In this document: positions 31,747 through 43,010 of the stretch, one piece after another
Position numbering within the stretch: the first letter of the stretch is position 1
Layout of the letters: every line of letters starts with the position of its first letter
NCBI GenBank assembly: GCA_002633025.1
Contig: NMRB01000879.1
Location: 47,265-111,264, forward strand
DNA length: 64,000 nucleotides
Source: Notospermus geniculatus
Taxonomy: Eukaryota > Nemertea > Pilidiophora > Heteronemertea > Lineidae
Direction of reading: 5' to 3'
Translations under genes and position numbers: made by a program
The notes under the pieces: model-generated
What the model was told of the DNA's origin: nothing
Seen by the model: the letters and a program-made list of their open reading frames with translations, nothing else
The model's database searches: none

Positions 31747-32489
31747 GGGCGAGCCATTGTTGTGAATTTTTGAAATGTGGTGAGGCGTTGTAAATAAAAG
31801 ATGTCAAAATACCATAAAAGTACAAGTTGTATGACGGAAATGAAGGCACCTGCGGGGTCTATAAGTCAAAAGGAATTGAATGAGATGTATCTTGGAACGC
31901 ACTAATTAGCTAATGAGTTGAAACAAAGGACTAGTAATCGGTACACTTTCCCACGAAATGGTACATTTTGAGGATCAAACGACAAGTGGATCATAAAGTT
32001 CGAGGTTTTTTCTATTTAGTCCACCCATTTTGACAGCAATATTTTCAACAGGTATAGAGTACTCGGCATTTTAATTCCATGCCTGTAGCCAGATTTTCCA
32101 AAACAGGGCGGCCATATTGGATTTGGATTTTACTTCCTGGTTGTCCTTTTTGTACTGAGCGTGTATGGTGTACATGAAGAGCATGTCAGGACACCCTCGC
32201 CACCCCAGGTTCTATGGATTTGTGACATTGTTGCCACACCTTCAATGTGTCATTTACATGCTTCCTCTCCAAGAAAATTGTACCTGTTTTTCGTGTTTGG
32301 TGAATTTCTTTGTTTACGATTATGTAATGTAATTAAGCTGTAATCCTTGGGACTTTCCTCATTTTCCGTGTCTATAAAGCACAGTGATCACATTGGACTA
32401 TAAAAACAGTCAACTGGGGGTGTCTTTGTTGCTTTTCTCAGAGGGGCCTGGATTGAAGCAATATGAAAATTCACAATGATGGCTCGCCC
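31747..32489. mobile_element. TTAA-flanked element, 743 bp
   Basis: TTAA at 31743-31746 and 32490-32493; ends GGGCGAGCCATTGTTGTGAA and inverse. No ORF with recognised domain. Confidence 0.8.
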
Positions 32490-32493
32490 TTAA

Positions 32494-33032
32494 AGGTTAC
32501 CTGAGAAGCTTCCCAGCACTGAGTCTCTCTCGAAAGATGTTCGAGTAAAAATCACTTCAGTGAAAGGTGCATGAAGATTGGACCATTAATTACAGTGTTA
32601 TACCAAATTTAAGATGTTGTTTCTACATGACAACCAAACAACTTGGTATCCATGGCTGTCCAGGCGGCGGGTTCGTGAGGTAAATTGTGCTGTCCAGAAA
32701 TTCTAAAATTGCTCTCAGAATCCATATTGAGGGAAATAACTGCAGTACGACTGACTGAACAAGAAAAATACATCAAAACTACGCCTAACTGCCCAAGTTA
32801 AATGAGTTATTTTAATGTTTTTTGCATGTTTACAAAATCCAATGACATCAAATGTGCTGTTCTCCGCTGCCTGACATGGTTGTCAGGGGTGTGTAGTAGT
32901 CGTATTTAAATTGCCATAACTTTGTAATGGGTGACCCGATTTTCATGCGGTTTGCAGTTTCATGTTGCCTGACTAATGCTCTATAGTATTACGCAGAAAA
33001 CCAGAAGTCGATAAAAGCTTCTCAGGTAACCT
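32494..33032. mobile_element. TTAA-flanked element, 539 bp, abutting the previous one
   Basis: TTAA at 32490-32493 (shared with the neighbour) and 33033-33036; ends AGGTTACCTGAGAAGCTT and inverse. Confidence 0.85.
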
Positions 33033-33494
33033 TTAAGATTTGCACAGTGAGGTCCAATGTAAATGTACTACAAAACATGAAGGAAAAGCATTATTTGCTA
33101 GCTTTTATAAATACATGTACCACCCAGTATCTCCGCTGGAAAGGTCTAATAGTGCACTCACTCAAGCACACCACCCCGGCAGATGACGTGGCAAAAAATA
33201 ATTGGTAAGTACCGGACTACATAGCCTAGTGTGTTAGACGAAATTCCACGTTTTGAAGAGCGCAGATAAAGCATACTGCCATTAATTTAATTGTGGCATC
33301 GGATGGCGCGATTTGGATTGCCGTCTCCTCGAGCCAAATTGGGAAAATATACTCTCGTATTAGGCCTAGGCCTACATGTTGTTGTGTTCTCTGGCATTAT
33401 CACCATATCATGTTATCTGCTTACATGTCGAAGGCTGCCACAATAACCGCAAATAACACGTTCACAAAGATATTTCTTATTCACAAAGATAACG

Positions 33495-33853
33495 ATGACT
33501 TGCTCTCCGGGAAGTGAGCGAGACACATGCGATGAGGTCAACATGTCCCAGTCCGAAATGAATGTTACACTGGCTTTCTCGAGCAACTGGGCGGTCGTGA
33601 GTGCAGTTAAAATATTTAAATATTTTTTTGTGTACATTGGCTTCGGTGTCATCGGGAACATCATCTCTCTCCTTGTGACAACACTCAAAGACAACAGAAA
33701 GCTCAGCACCTGCGTCTATATGGCAGCGTTATCTGTCGTCGATACAATGGTACTACTAATCCAGGCGACTTATCTCATTGCGGATTTTATTTTCTCTACC
33801 ATTTCTACGGAACAAAGTGTCAAGCCAGGTTCATTTGCTGTTTCGCTGCAGAA
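33495..33853 (+). CDS. Rhodopsin-like GPCR 1, exon 1 (N-terminus to TM2/ECL1)
   Basis: First coding exon of a class A GPCR, spliced to 35923-36640 (total 358 codons plus stop). ATG at 33495 gives an extracellular N-terminus with N-glycosylation sites (NMS, NVT), then TM1 (YFFVYIGFGVIGNIISLLV with the conserved GN) and TM2 (MAALSVVDTMVLL, with the L..(V)D sodium-site Asp). The donor AA|GTAAGT is in phase 2 and matches the acceptor downstream. It acts at the plasma membrane; the ligand is unknown, a peptide being the likeliest guess from overall resemblance to invertebrate peptide-receptor expansions. Confidence 0.85.
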
Positions 33854-34711
33854 GTAAGTATACATAGGTACAAACCTACATGTAGGTCACAAGGACTGAG
33901 TGTGATGGACCCCCCCCCCCCCGAAGAGGAAGTACATTAGATCTACTCCTGGTTTTTGACGCGTCCGAATTCGATGGGAAAGTCAGAAGCTACAACTAAA
34001 AACCAAATCGGCATAGGGATCTCATTCTCGCTTAACCGACAAACGAGTGATCCGCTCTAGCGTTTTTTGCTTGAGACGCGGTTACGTTCCCTTGCGGTTA
34101 CCTTAGGACTTCCGACTGCCATATACATGTAAGGCGATCGCAAGGGACCGCATCCCCGTCTCTAGCCCAAATCGCGACAGTGGATTCGGCGCAAAACTGC
34201 ATGCATAAAACCAGGGCCTCGCATGTTTTTAAAAAACGCCCGCGCCACAGCGCGGGCAGTACCTGAAATAACTTGGGACGTCGGCCATGTTTTAGTCGGA
34301 CTCCAAACATGATAGAGTACCCAAGCATGTAGGTTGCAGCACCTTATTTGCGCCCTGACCACCAACAAGTGATCAACGCTGTAAGTGCATGTGCATGTAC
34401 ATGTAGGCCAACATATCAGAAAAGCGAAAAACTGAAAAAGTATTCAAATGAAAAAAGGAAAAGCCCGGATCCGGATTCGGTTCACTGCCCATTACTACAA
34501 CCCATTCCTATAAACTCGAGCCAAGAATGTTTAGAGTTGTTGGCCGATCGATCGAGGCATGTAAAATCGATTGCAGACAGATGAAAAATGCGTGACGAGT
34601 GGTGAACTTTGAAACGGACTCTACTAACCAGGCGGGAAAGGACTTAAATAATTCAATTGGTTGATGATTGACATGAAATATCGGTTTTACCTGATAGTAA
34701 ACTTAGTTCCC

Positions 34712-34858
34712 CAGGTGCCTATAGAGAGATTTTGGTGATATCCGAGTGAAATCTTCCCGTGAGCCAAAAAAATTTTAATCAGGGCATTTTTAGACCTTAA
34801 TTAGTTTATAAGGGGTAACTGAAACAATTTTTTTGAGAAAACTCTCTATAGGCACCTG
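34712..34858. mobile_element. MITE, CAGGTGCCTATAGAGAG ends
   Basis: 17 bp perfect inverted ends, 147 bp in total. Confidence 0.75.
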
Positions 34859-34939
34859 CAGACTACCTGCCTTTAGGTAATGGTATAATCCGTAACCGCG
34901 CAGTCGGTACCCACGAGTCAGAATTTCGTCCCGAAAATG

Positions 34940-35295
34940 AAAGGTCATGGGGGTTTAAGATCAAATTCCCCATTTGGGATCCCTGTCAAGTTATGTTTCT
35001 GAAACTTGGAGGGATGAATGAAGGGCAATAAGAATTGTTTTTTTTATCATGGGCTTGTAGAGTGGGTTGGATTTTGTGTATATTCCAGGTTTTTCTATGA
35101 AAAAGCCATATGTTGACCCTTTCCTGCGCGGACAAAACCTAATGAAGAAAATCATACAAAAACAAAAGAGCTAATTAGTCATTTATGTCATCAAAAATAA
35201 TGTCTATTGCCCTTCATTCATCCCTCCCAAGTTTCAGAAACATAACTTCACAGGGATCCCAAATGGGGAATTTGATCTTAAACCCCCATGACCTT
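34940..35295. mobile_element. Inverted-repeat element with about 90-bp arms
   Basis: AGGTCATGGGGGTTTAAGAT and following are inverted at 35210-35295; spacer about 175 bp. Confidence 0.8.
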
Positions 35296-35532
35296 TTAGG
35301 GTCCAATTAAAAGTTAATTAATACCATTACTACTAACCCAAATCCACTTTTTTTTTAATCAGAATGTACGGAGGAGGGTCTATATTTAAATAATAAACTT
35401 TGTTAAATAGATTACTTTTGGTCGTCGAAAAGATATCCAGTCTTCAATGTTGTGCGTGCATTATTTTTTTCCTTTAGGTATCATCATTAGCGAAGGTAAG
35501 AACGAACCTATAGAGTGCAGAATTTTTCATTA

Positions 35533-35894
35533 GGGATCATCTCAAAATTGCTTGATGCCCAGAGAGGGGGGGAGGGGGATAAGCACTTTCCTGACCAAAA
35601 TTTCATCTTTTAAAAAACTTTTGGCATCACATGTAAGTAGAAGGTCTGGAATAATCACAATAAGTAGAAGGAAACCAGATAACTTCCACATTAGGAAGAT
35701 TATCATGTTTTATCATGTGCCCTACTGGTCCTCCATATAAACACTTTAATTCTGACATACAAGTGTTGATGCCACACATATGAGTTTTTTCGTTATGGGG
35801 GGGGGGGGGGGNNNNNNNNNNNNGGGGGGGGGGGTCCAGAGCGAGATGAAAAAAAATTTCCATCTCTTTGGGCATCAAGCAATGAGATGATCCC
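35533..35894. mobile_element. MITE, GGGATCATCTC ends, TTA flanks
   Basis: GGGATCATCTCAAAATTGC ... GCATCAAGCAATGAGATGATCCC, TTA each side. Includes the small gap with poly-G. Confidence 0.75.
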
Positions 35895-35922
35895 TTACTT
35901 GAACGATGAAACTATTTTACAG

Positions 35923-36640
35923 GTTCATTTGGTACTCCGCCAACACATTTGGCATGGCATCAGGTCTTTTCCTGGCTATGATTAGTATGGATCGGGCCAT
36001 CGCAATCCAGTTTCCCCTGAAGACAAAAATTGTCTGTACACCTTCGAATGCTAGGAAGATCATTATTTGTGCGTTTCTTTTGCCAGCGGGGATAAACATA
36101 AATTTCTTCTTTACATATCGTGTTCAACGAGACTCGGTAACTGGCAGTTTGACGGAAGTGTTAGACTACCCTGATCCCGCTTGGGTGGAGACAGTTGTCG
36201 GTTGGTATTTGTTATTATTCGGTTCTGTCATCCCTTTTAGTATCATAATATCGTGCAACGTCATCATCATCGTCAACGTGCGGATTGCCGCTAAAAAGTG
36301 GCAAAGGATGGACACCAAAACTGCGTCAACAAAAGATAGAGAAAATTACTTAACAAGAATACTAATCCTTGTGTCGCTTGCATATCTAATTCTCTCAATC
36401 CCTCTTCGAGTGTTACCTGTGATATTCAAAATACCTCAGCTTCAAGAAATGTTCGATTTCTCTAATAATTACTGGAAATTTATGTATGGTCAGGTGCGCA
36501 CGATATTATTTGTTTTCTTTAGCTTTAACTTTGCTATCAATTTCTTTCTCTATCTCGTCGGTGGCGGACAGAAGTTTAGGAATGACACCAGGAAGGTATT
36601 AACGTTTATTTGCCGTTGTAACAGATCTGCGACTGTTTGA
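35923..36640 (+). CDS. Rhodopsin-like GPCR 1, exon 2 (TM3 to C-terminus)
   Basis: Encodes TM3 with SMDRAIAIQFP (DRA in place of DRY), TM4 (KIIICAFLLPAGIN), a short ECL2, TM5 (YLLLFGSVIPFSIIISCN), a brief basic ICL3 (KKWQRMDTKTASTKDREN), TM6 (ILILVSLAYLILSIPLRVLP, without CWxP) and TM7 (FSFNFAINFFLYLVGGG: N-F-A-I-N-F-F-L-Y replacing NPxxY). The C-tail is short, ending in CRCNRSATV with Cys residues possibly palmitoylated. The ORF also opens at 35906 within the intron, which is an artefact. It is 88-90 percent identical by eye to its neighbour at 41933-42650. Confidence 0.88.
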
Positions 36641-37017
36641 AGACATCCCGAGAATACAACACTATACATGTAATATCAAGTATTTCTTTAAAAAGGGACC
36701 AAAGTTGGTGTCATAATAGAAACGTTCCAGCTCCCACAGATTCGTTTGTTCACCTGTATATACTTCCATACCGATTTTAACAGCTCTTGCGGTAATGATC
36801 GGTGCGAGCAGATAGCGCGGTTAATTCGGAAAAAAGGAGACACTACTCATATCAGAACAGAATTTCGACGTCGTTTCTTCGACGGAGAGCGGCCTCTTCC
36901 TAACAACTATTTTTGACGAGTATGAGTCAGTATTAGTAATTCTGCAGTAAGTACATGTAAATTCTGAACGCAGTTGCAGATGTTGTGAATGGATTTATTT
37001 TTCGAACATTGTCCTTA

Positions 37018-38035
37018 AAAATTAGACCTATTTCGTGTGCCACGAAATTCGCAGTGTTTGTCAGCAAAGATAATTGCCATTGTTTACTTCACGTGGCCCG
37101 ATCCATTCATAAAATCATGCTGATTTGACATGCGCTGAAGGCCGTTGGTTTTAACATCGACAGCACAGCTTGCTCTCTAATTGGCTACTCCGTGAATATC
37201 ACGCCACCATGATAATGTTCTCGCTTCGAAATCAAAATGGAGGATTAGTAGGCGTCCTGTGTTGAAATTTGCCTGCCGAATACGCTTTCGAAGGTGACAT
37301 TCGAATAGTGGAGAAGAAAGCAAGTAATGTAATATGCTGATGACGAGAGATTTGAAGTTTGGCTGCTTGATGCAGTAAGTTTTGCCACCAAATGCCGTAG
37401 ACCAATAGACCGGCAATGGACACTGATACACAGATGGTGTACACACATAGAAACTTGAGCCTATGCTGCTGTGCTCCTTTTAAGTAAAAATCCAGTGCCC
37501 CCTAAACTAAAGACAGTCCGCACTGAAGACGCATATCATCTGAAAGAATGCCTTTTATTCTTCCCAAATGGTTACGTGCTGCTCTTAGAAAAATGCTTTT
37601 AGAAGAAAGGGCGTGTTCTTTTTCGGAAAATTTTTCCCAACTAATTTTTCATTACCTTATAGATGACCGATTTTCACAAAAACTTCAGACGTTATATTTT
37701 ATAATATAAACTAGATAATGGCATGTGAAAAGTATGACGTCAACTGCATTAATTAGGAAAACAAAGTACTTTTGCAAAATGTTCAAAATCAGCATGAAAA
37801 CAGCAAAATCATTTCCCAACTTTTGCTATACTGAGAGAGTATAGATATTATTAGTCACTGATAAACAAATCAATCTCAACATGATTGTTTGTGAGGAAAT
37901 ATTTGCAAAAAAATGTGAGATTTTCTTACATGTTTACCCTATTTAAAGAGGGGGTAAAACAGAACAGTCAAGCTAGGCCTATGCAGATAAATGGTGTTAT
38001 AAAGACCCTATACAAATTTTCGAAATTCTTATAAT
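37018..38035. other. Unassigned intergenic sequence
   Basis: A minus-strand frame at 37177-37446 (89 codons) has no recognised domain. Nothing else seen. Confidence 0.45.
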
Positions 38036-38469
38036 ACCGTAATAGAGGTGTAGAGGGGTAGCATTATGGTAAATGGAACAGCTTGTATTTATACAGTACA
38101 GGTCACAATTGACATCCCTACGGCTTCGCGTATGTTACTCGTAAGTTACGCGTAACGTACGCATAACTCACGGCTTTGGTTTCGCGTAACTCGCCACAAT
38201 CGCGTAACTCGCCTCGTTAATCACTGCGTAGCTAGCGAAATTCGCGTAACTCACCTCGTAAGTTACGCGTAACATAGCTCGTGAGTTGTTGCGTAAGTTA
38301 CGAGTGACTTACACGAAACTTTCGCGAATTTAGGGATGTCAATTGTGACCTGTACTGTACCTAAGCTGTTCCACCTACCATTATGCTACCCCTACTATAT
38401 TACGATATTTTTAGAACTTACAACATTTTTATGACCTGGACTCGCGTCGAGGTAAGTTGAATTTTCCCG
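38036..38469. mobile_element. MITE family D, copy 2, interrupted by a mariner-type MITE
   Basis: The right half matches 11046-11157; the left end is eroded. Interrupted between GCTTGTATTTA and CCTAAGCTGTTCC by the element at 38094-38357. Confidence 0.85.
38094..38357. mobile_element. TA-flanked MITE (family E) with GTAAC-rich interior, copy 1
   Basis: Ends CAGTACAGGTCACAATTGAC and inverse, TA on both sides: Tc1/mariner-like. The interior is a degenerate array of GTAAGTTACGCGTAACT units in both orientations. Copy 2 at 44477-44753. Confidence 0.9.
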
Positions 38470-39393
38470 TACCTACGGTAAGGTACGCCGGGGCAACACA
38501 TTCCCGAGCATCTTGGCCTACAGAAATCCCTTGGGAAATATCCAAAGTCTCTGTGGGTTCAATTCTGGTAGGAAGCAATGTCTTTCACCTTAGAAACCCG
38601 ATTTCTATTTCATATTCAAAGTCTCTGTTGGATGGTGAAAGATATCTTGTCCTAGTGCTAACATTTTTCTGAACCCTTCTCAGAGGGGTACTTGTCAACA
38701 AGTGAAACCCATGATCACGTGATCTCTAGTAACACGTCATTTCATTGATGAGGATCATCGCTAAACGTTCTCGAAGGTCTGACCACGCCCTTGCGAAGAC
38801 GACTCTATTACCGTGTTTCACACCTCTGACCCAGAGGAATCGGAACCAGTCATAGTTGGTTCAGGCCTCTGGGCGGCTTGAGATGTATAGGCCTAGGAGT
38901 AGGCCCATGTGTGGATTAATTGTAACATCGACAATACTGGCTTGGCATAGGCCTAGAATGATGGGATTATACGTTCCGAGTCGCGGTTCGTTCGAGCCTG
39001 CCCGGGTCCACATTTTTTTGGGAAGATACGCATGTGCAGAAAGCGCAACAGGGGCGACGTCGTGATTCCATCACGCTCGGCTTGAGTCAGCACCTGGGCA
39101 ACCAGGCGGCGGCGTAGTGTGACGTATACACCAAACCTAAATTAGGCCCACAAATAATAATTGCACGCCCTGCTTACTCAATTCCACGTCTCACACTTCA
39201 GTTTTTACGGTCTTCATAGTTTTCCATGCGTTCCAGCCTCAAACGCGCCTTAGTCATGGAGCGCAGGCCATTTTTTGACATTCTCGAAAAATTATTTCAT
39301 AACCATATCACAGCGGTGTTCCACATTTGACGTCAGTTTGCTTCGCAGATTGGCCGCGTCGCGGCGTTCCGGGAACATGGCGTCCAGCCGAAC
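38470..39393. other. Unassigned intergenic sequence
   Basis: No gene seen on either strand. Confidence 0.45.
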
Positions 39394-39548
39394 TAATGCC
39401 CGCTGTACGCGATCAATTTTTCATCCAATTTTCTGAATATCCTCAATAAAGGCATACATGCGAGTTTATACATTGAAGCCCCAATAGGCCCGGAATCTGA
39501 ATTTCCAAAAAACTGGATGAAAAATTTGATCGTGTACAGCGGGCATTA
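39394..39548. mobile_element. MITE with TAATGCCCGCTGTACGCG ends
   Basis: About 45-bp inverted arms. A half copy (TCATCGTGTACAGCGGGTAT) sits at about 52050. Confidence 0.75.
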
Positions 39549-39860
39549 CGCCACAGCTTTAAATGCGCCGTCTGTCTGTGGTTTACTACGCAGCCAATCA
39601 AAATCACGCATCGTGTTATCATAACGGTCATGACGGCTGTTTGTGCAGGATACTTCAGATCTACATTTGGGATTCAGCTGAGTTTCATAGTGTGTAGTGC
39701 CGGCCTGAAGAAGACCCCGACGGGGTCGAAAATTTGCAAGATTCTGGAAGTTGACTTCCTTTTTATTATCATTTTGTGTGTCAGTTTTTGTGCTCTTTCT
39801 TTCTTTGGATATCCACATAGGAAAGCATGGGGAAGAACAAATGCAGGTCAAAATACATTA

Positions 39861-39989
39861 GGGAGTTTTCGCAAAGCCCCCGAAACGCCAACGTGAACGC
39901 CAAACCCATTGTTCGATGCCACGAAGAGAGCACCGAACAAAAGGAAAGACGTTCGCGTTGGCGTTTCGGGTGCTTTGCGAAAACTCCCC
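39861..39989. mobile_element. GGGAG-ended MITE (family C), copy 2
   Basis: GGGAGTTTTCGCAAAGCCCC and inverse; the core shares CCCATTGTTCGATGCC and ACCGAACAAAAGG with copy 1 in inverse orientation. Confidence 0.9.
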
Positions 39990-40543
39990 AATATTAAGAT
40001 GTTCGGGACTACGCAAGTACAAACATCCACTGGTCAGCCACTCCAGGTACGTTGGGTTATGACCAGCTAGAGTCGGGTTCATCCTTCACAGCCCTGGGCC
40101 AAGTGAACTCATCAACGCCAAGTTTGTGGCCAGTCGTTTCTCAATGAAATAATTGTCTGAGAGGACATTTGGTTAGTGTTATATAATGCTTGGACGATGA
40201 ATGGCCATGTAGGTTCCCCACGTGGGCATGTGGGCGAACTAGTAGGCCACAATCTTTGCTGGAAAGATCTAATAGTGCACTCACTCAGGCAGACTACAAA
40301 ACCACCGTAGTAGATGACCTGGCAAAAATAATTGATAAGTACCTTACTACATGTAGTGTGTTTGACGAAACTCCCCGTTTTGATGAGTGCAGATAAAGCA
40401 TACTGTCATTTATTTTATTGTGGGGAAAAAACCGTCGCATTAGGCTACATCTTGTTGTGTTCTCTGGCATCATCTCCATATCATATTTTCTGCTTACATG
40501 CCGCAGGTGACACAATTGCAATAACACGTTCAAACCGATAACG

Positions 40544-40890
40544 ATGACTTGCTCTCCGGGAAGTGAGCGAGACACATGCGATGCAGTCAACAGTTCCTCG
40601 TCGGAAACGGAGGTTTCACTGGCGTTCTCGAGAAACTGGGTGATGGTGGATGCATTACAAATAATTAGAGCTTCGTTAGTGTACATCACTGTCATTGGTG
40701 TCATTGGGAACATCATCTCTCTCCTTGTGACAACACTCAAAGACAACAGAAAACTTAGCACCTGCGTCTATATGGCAGCGTTATCTGTCGTCGATACAAT
40801 GGTACTACTAACTCAGGGGATCAATCTCATACGGGAATTTACCTTGTCTACGGAACAAAGTGTCACGGCATCTGCTGTTTTGCTGCAGAA
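40544..40890 (+). CDS. Rhodopsin-like GPCR 2, exon 1
   Basis: Paralogue of the exon at 33495 with the same initiator context (MTCSPGSERDTCD) and the same phase-2 donor AA|GTAAGT; spliced to 41933-42650 for 354 codons. TM1 (ASLVYITVIGVIGNIISLLV) and TM2 (MAALSVVDTMVLL) are conserved, while the N-terminus and the TM2-TM3 loop are the most divergent parts (four residues shorter), suggesting ligand-side divergence after duplication. Confidence 0.85.
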
Positions 40891-41015
40891 GTAAGTAGCC
40901 TATACATACACCCTTATTCATAAGTAAATTCACAGCTAATAAACTTGAATACTTCCCAAAATCGTCAGTGGAATTAACTTTTACTTTTTTACGACAGATA
41001 TTTACGGACTTAAGC

Positions 41016-41155
41016 AAGGTTCATTGGCGCACGGATTCGGTCCGTTTTCAGTCCATTTGACCCTATTTTTGCGGATACGACAACGCAAAAGTCAATGTGA
41101 TCGGATTTTTTACGGACCTGAGTTGGACAAAATCCGTGAGCCAATGAACCCTGCA
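41016..41155. mobile_element. MITE family A, TTAA-type (copy 2)
   Basis: GCAAGGTTCATTGGCGCACG and inverse; TTAA at 41012-41015 and 41156-41159. Confidence 0.9.
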
Positions 41156-41159
41156 TTAA

Positions 41160-41298
41160 GGTGCGTTTAGCTGACACGCGGAATGCGGATTGCGGAACGC
41201 GGAAGCGAAAAATGCAACGCATTTTCGCAAACAACATATCTTTCCGCCAGGGTTTCCGCGTCCCTATACCGCATTCCGCGTGTCAGCTAAACGCAGCC
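41160..41298. mobile_element. MITE family B, TTAA-type (copy 1)
   Basis: GCGTTTAGCTGACACGCGGA near the left end, inverted at the right; TTAA at 41156-41159 and 41299-41302. Confidence 0.9.
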
Positions 41299-41302
41299 TT
41301 AA

Positions 41303-41442
41303 GCTACGTTTAGCTGACACGCGGAATGCAGATTTGCGGAACTCGGAAGCGGAAAATGCAATGCATTTCGCATACAACATATCGCTTCCGCCGGGGATTC
41401 CGCGGCCCTATACTGCATTCCGGATATCTGGTAAACGCAGCT
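41303..41442. mobile_element. MITE family B, TTAA-type (copy 2)
   Basis: Similar to the adjoining copy in the same orientation; left TTAA shared (41299-41302), right flank diverged. Confidence 0.85.
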
Positions 41443-41630
41443 TTGAGACCAAAAATATCATAAACTTGCATGAGTTGTATTTTTGACATAATTTCTATAC
41501 AAAAGTGAGATTTTCAATTGCATATTTTTTAAAACTGAAACCAACGTCAGTTTAAAGCTTTCCTGTTTCTTTTCTGTACACACACGAAGAAATTTTCAGA
41601 TTTTCGATCGGATCTTCGATATCGTAATTA

Positions 41631-41736
41631 GGGAGTTTTCGCAAAGCCCTCCCCCCGAAACGCCAACGCCCGTTGTTCGTTGCGACGAAGACAGCAGCGA
41701 ACAATAGCATATAGACGTTCGCGTCGGCGTTTGTAT
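41631..41736. mobile_element. GGGAG-ended MITE (family C), right-truncated
   Basis: Left end GGGAGTTTTCGCAAAGCCC intact; the inverse right end is lost after GTCGGCGTTTG. Confidence 0.8.
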
Positions 41737-41932
41737 TTTGGTGGCTCGTTTTGTGGCTATTTGACCGAATATTTTCTGACTTGGTGTGATCAGGTGTTTG
41801 GAACTCAAGGCTTGCCCAGGAACATTTCGATTTAACATATTTGTCATTTGCTCTTCTGGTACATTCACCCAGGTGAACACATGGTCCATGGACCATTTAA
41901 CTGATTACTTCAACGATGAAAAAAAATTACAG

Positions 41933-42650
41933 GTTCTCATTGTACTCCGCCAACACATTTGGCATCGCATCAGGTCTTTTCCTGGCTATGATGAGTCTGG
42001 ATCGGGCCATCGCAATCCAGTTTCCACTGAAGGCAAAAATTATCTGTACACCTTCGAATGCCAGGAAAATCATTGTTTGTGGGTTTCTTTTGCCAGCTGG
42101 GATAAACATAAATTTCTTCTTCACATATCGCATCGAACGTGACCCGCTAGCTGGCGGTTTGACGGAAGTGTTAGACTACCCTGATCCCGCTTGGGTGGAG
42201 ACAGTTGTCGGTTGGTATTTGTTATTATTCGGTTCTGTCATCCCTTTTAGTATCATAATATCGTGCAACATCATCATCATCGTCAACGTGCGGATTGCCG
42301 CTAAAAAGTGGCAAAGGATTGACACCAAAACTGTGTCAACAAAAGATAGAGAGAATCACTTAACAAGAATATTAGTCCTTGTGTCACTTGCATATCTAAT
42401 TTTCTCAATCCCTCTTCGAGTGTCACCCGTGATATTCAAAATACCTCAGCTTCAAGAAATGTTCGATTTCTGTGATGATTACTGGAAAATGATGTATAAT
42501 CTCGTGCGAACGATATTATTTTTGTTCTGGACCTTTAACTTTGCTATCAATTTCTTTCTCTATCTCGTCGGTGGCGGACAGAAGTTCAGGAATGACACTA
42601 AGAAGGTATTAACGTTTATCTGCCATTGTAACATATATGCGACTGTTTGA
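41933..42650 (+). CDS. Rhodopsin-like GPCR 2, exon 2
   Basis: Same length as the paralogous exon (718 bp). SLDRAIAIQFP at the end of TM3, TM5 identical to paralogue 1, TM6 ILVLVSLAYLIFSIPLRVSP, TM7 TFNFAINFFLYLVGGG, tail CHCNIYATV. Both paralogues keep the same departures from the class A consensus (DRA, no CWxP, N-F instead of N-P), so these are features of the subfamily rather than damage. No stop or frameshift; both genes look functional. Confidence 0.88.
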
Positions 42651-43010
42651 AGACATCTCGACATTACAACACTATACACGTACCTCTAATACCAAAAATT
42701 TGGTATCATAATAGAAAGGTCCCAGCTCTCACTGCTTCGTTTGCTCACCTCTAATTCAATACCGATTGTAACAGCTCTTGCAGAAATGGTCGGTACCAGC
42801 AGAGAGCATGGTTACTTCGGGAAAAGGGAGATACTTCTCAGATCAGAACGGAATTTCGACGTCATTTCTTTGACGGAGAGCGGCCTCTTCCTGACAACTA
42901 TTTTTGACGAGTATGAGTCAGTACTCGTAATTCTGCAGTAAAGTACATGTAAATCCTGAACGCAGTTGCAGACATGTTGTGAATGGATTTATTTTTCCAA
43001 CATTGTCCTT

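Larger units (their letters stand above)
31712..33117. mobile_element. Outer inverted repeat disrupted by TTAA elements
   Basis: GTATTTATAAAAGTTAGCAA (31712) has its inverse at 33076-33110. Without the two elements inside, about 115 bp would remain, a small hairpin-type MITE. Confidence 0.6.
33854..35922 (+). other. Intron of GPCR 1
   Basis: GTAAGT to TTTTACAG, 2,069 bp. It contains three inverted-repeat elements and a 12-N gap (35812-35823) inside G runs; otherwise unassigned. Confidence 0.8.
33130..37017 (+). repeat. Segmental tandem duplication, unit 1 (GPCR gene 1 with flanks)
   Basis: Matches 40255-43010 over the 5' flank (about 360 bp), both coding exons and about 370 bp of 3' flank. 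Introns differ completely because of separate MITE insertions. Confidence 0.9.
40891..41932 (+). other. Intron of GPCR 2, largely MITEs
   Basis: GTAAGT to AAATTACAG, 1,042 bp. Four MITEs account for about half of it (41016-41155, 41160-41298, 41303-41442, 41631-41736). Confidence 0.85.
40255..43010 (+). repeat. Segmental tandem duplication, unit 2 (GPCR gene 2 with flanks)
   Basis: Counterpart of 33130-37017, about 7 kb away in the same orientation. Confidence 0.9.

Noticed and set aside
37177-37448. Additional GPCR exon on the minus strand
   Set aside because: Hydrophobic stretches come from overlapping frames; no receptor motif and no splice support.
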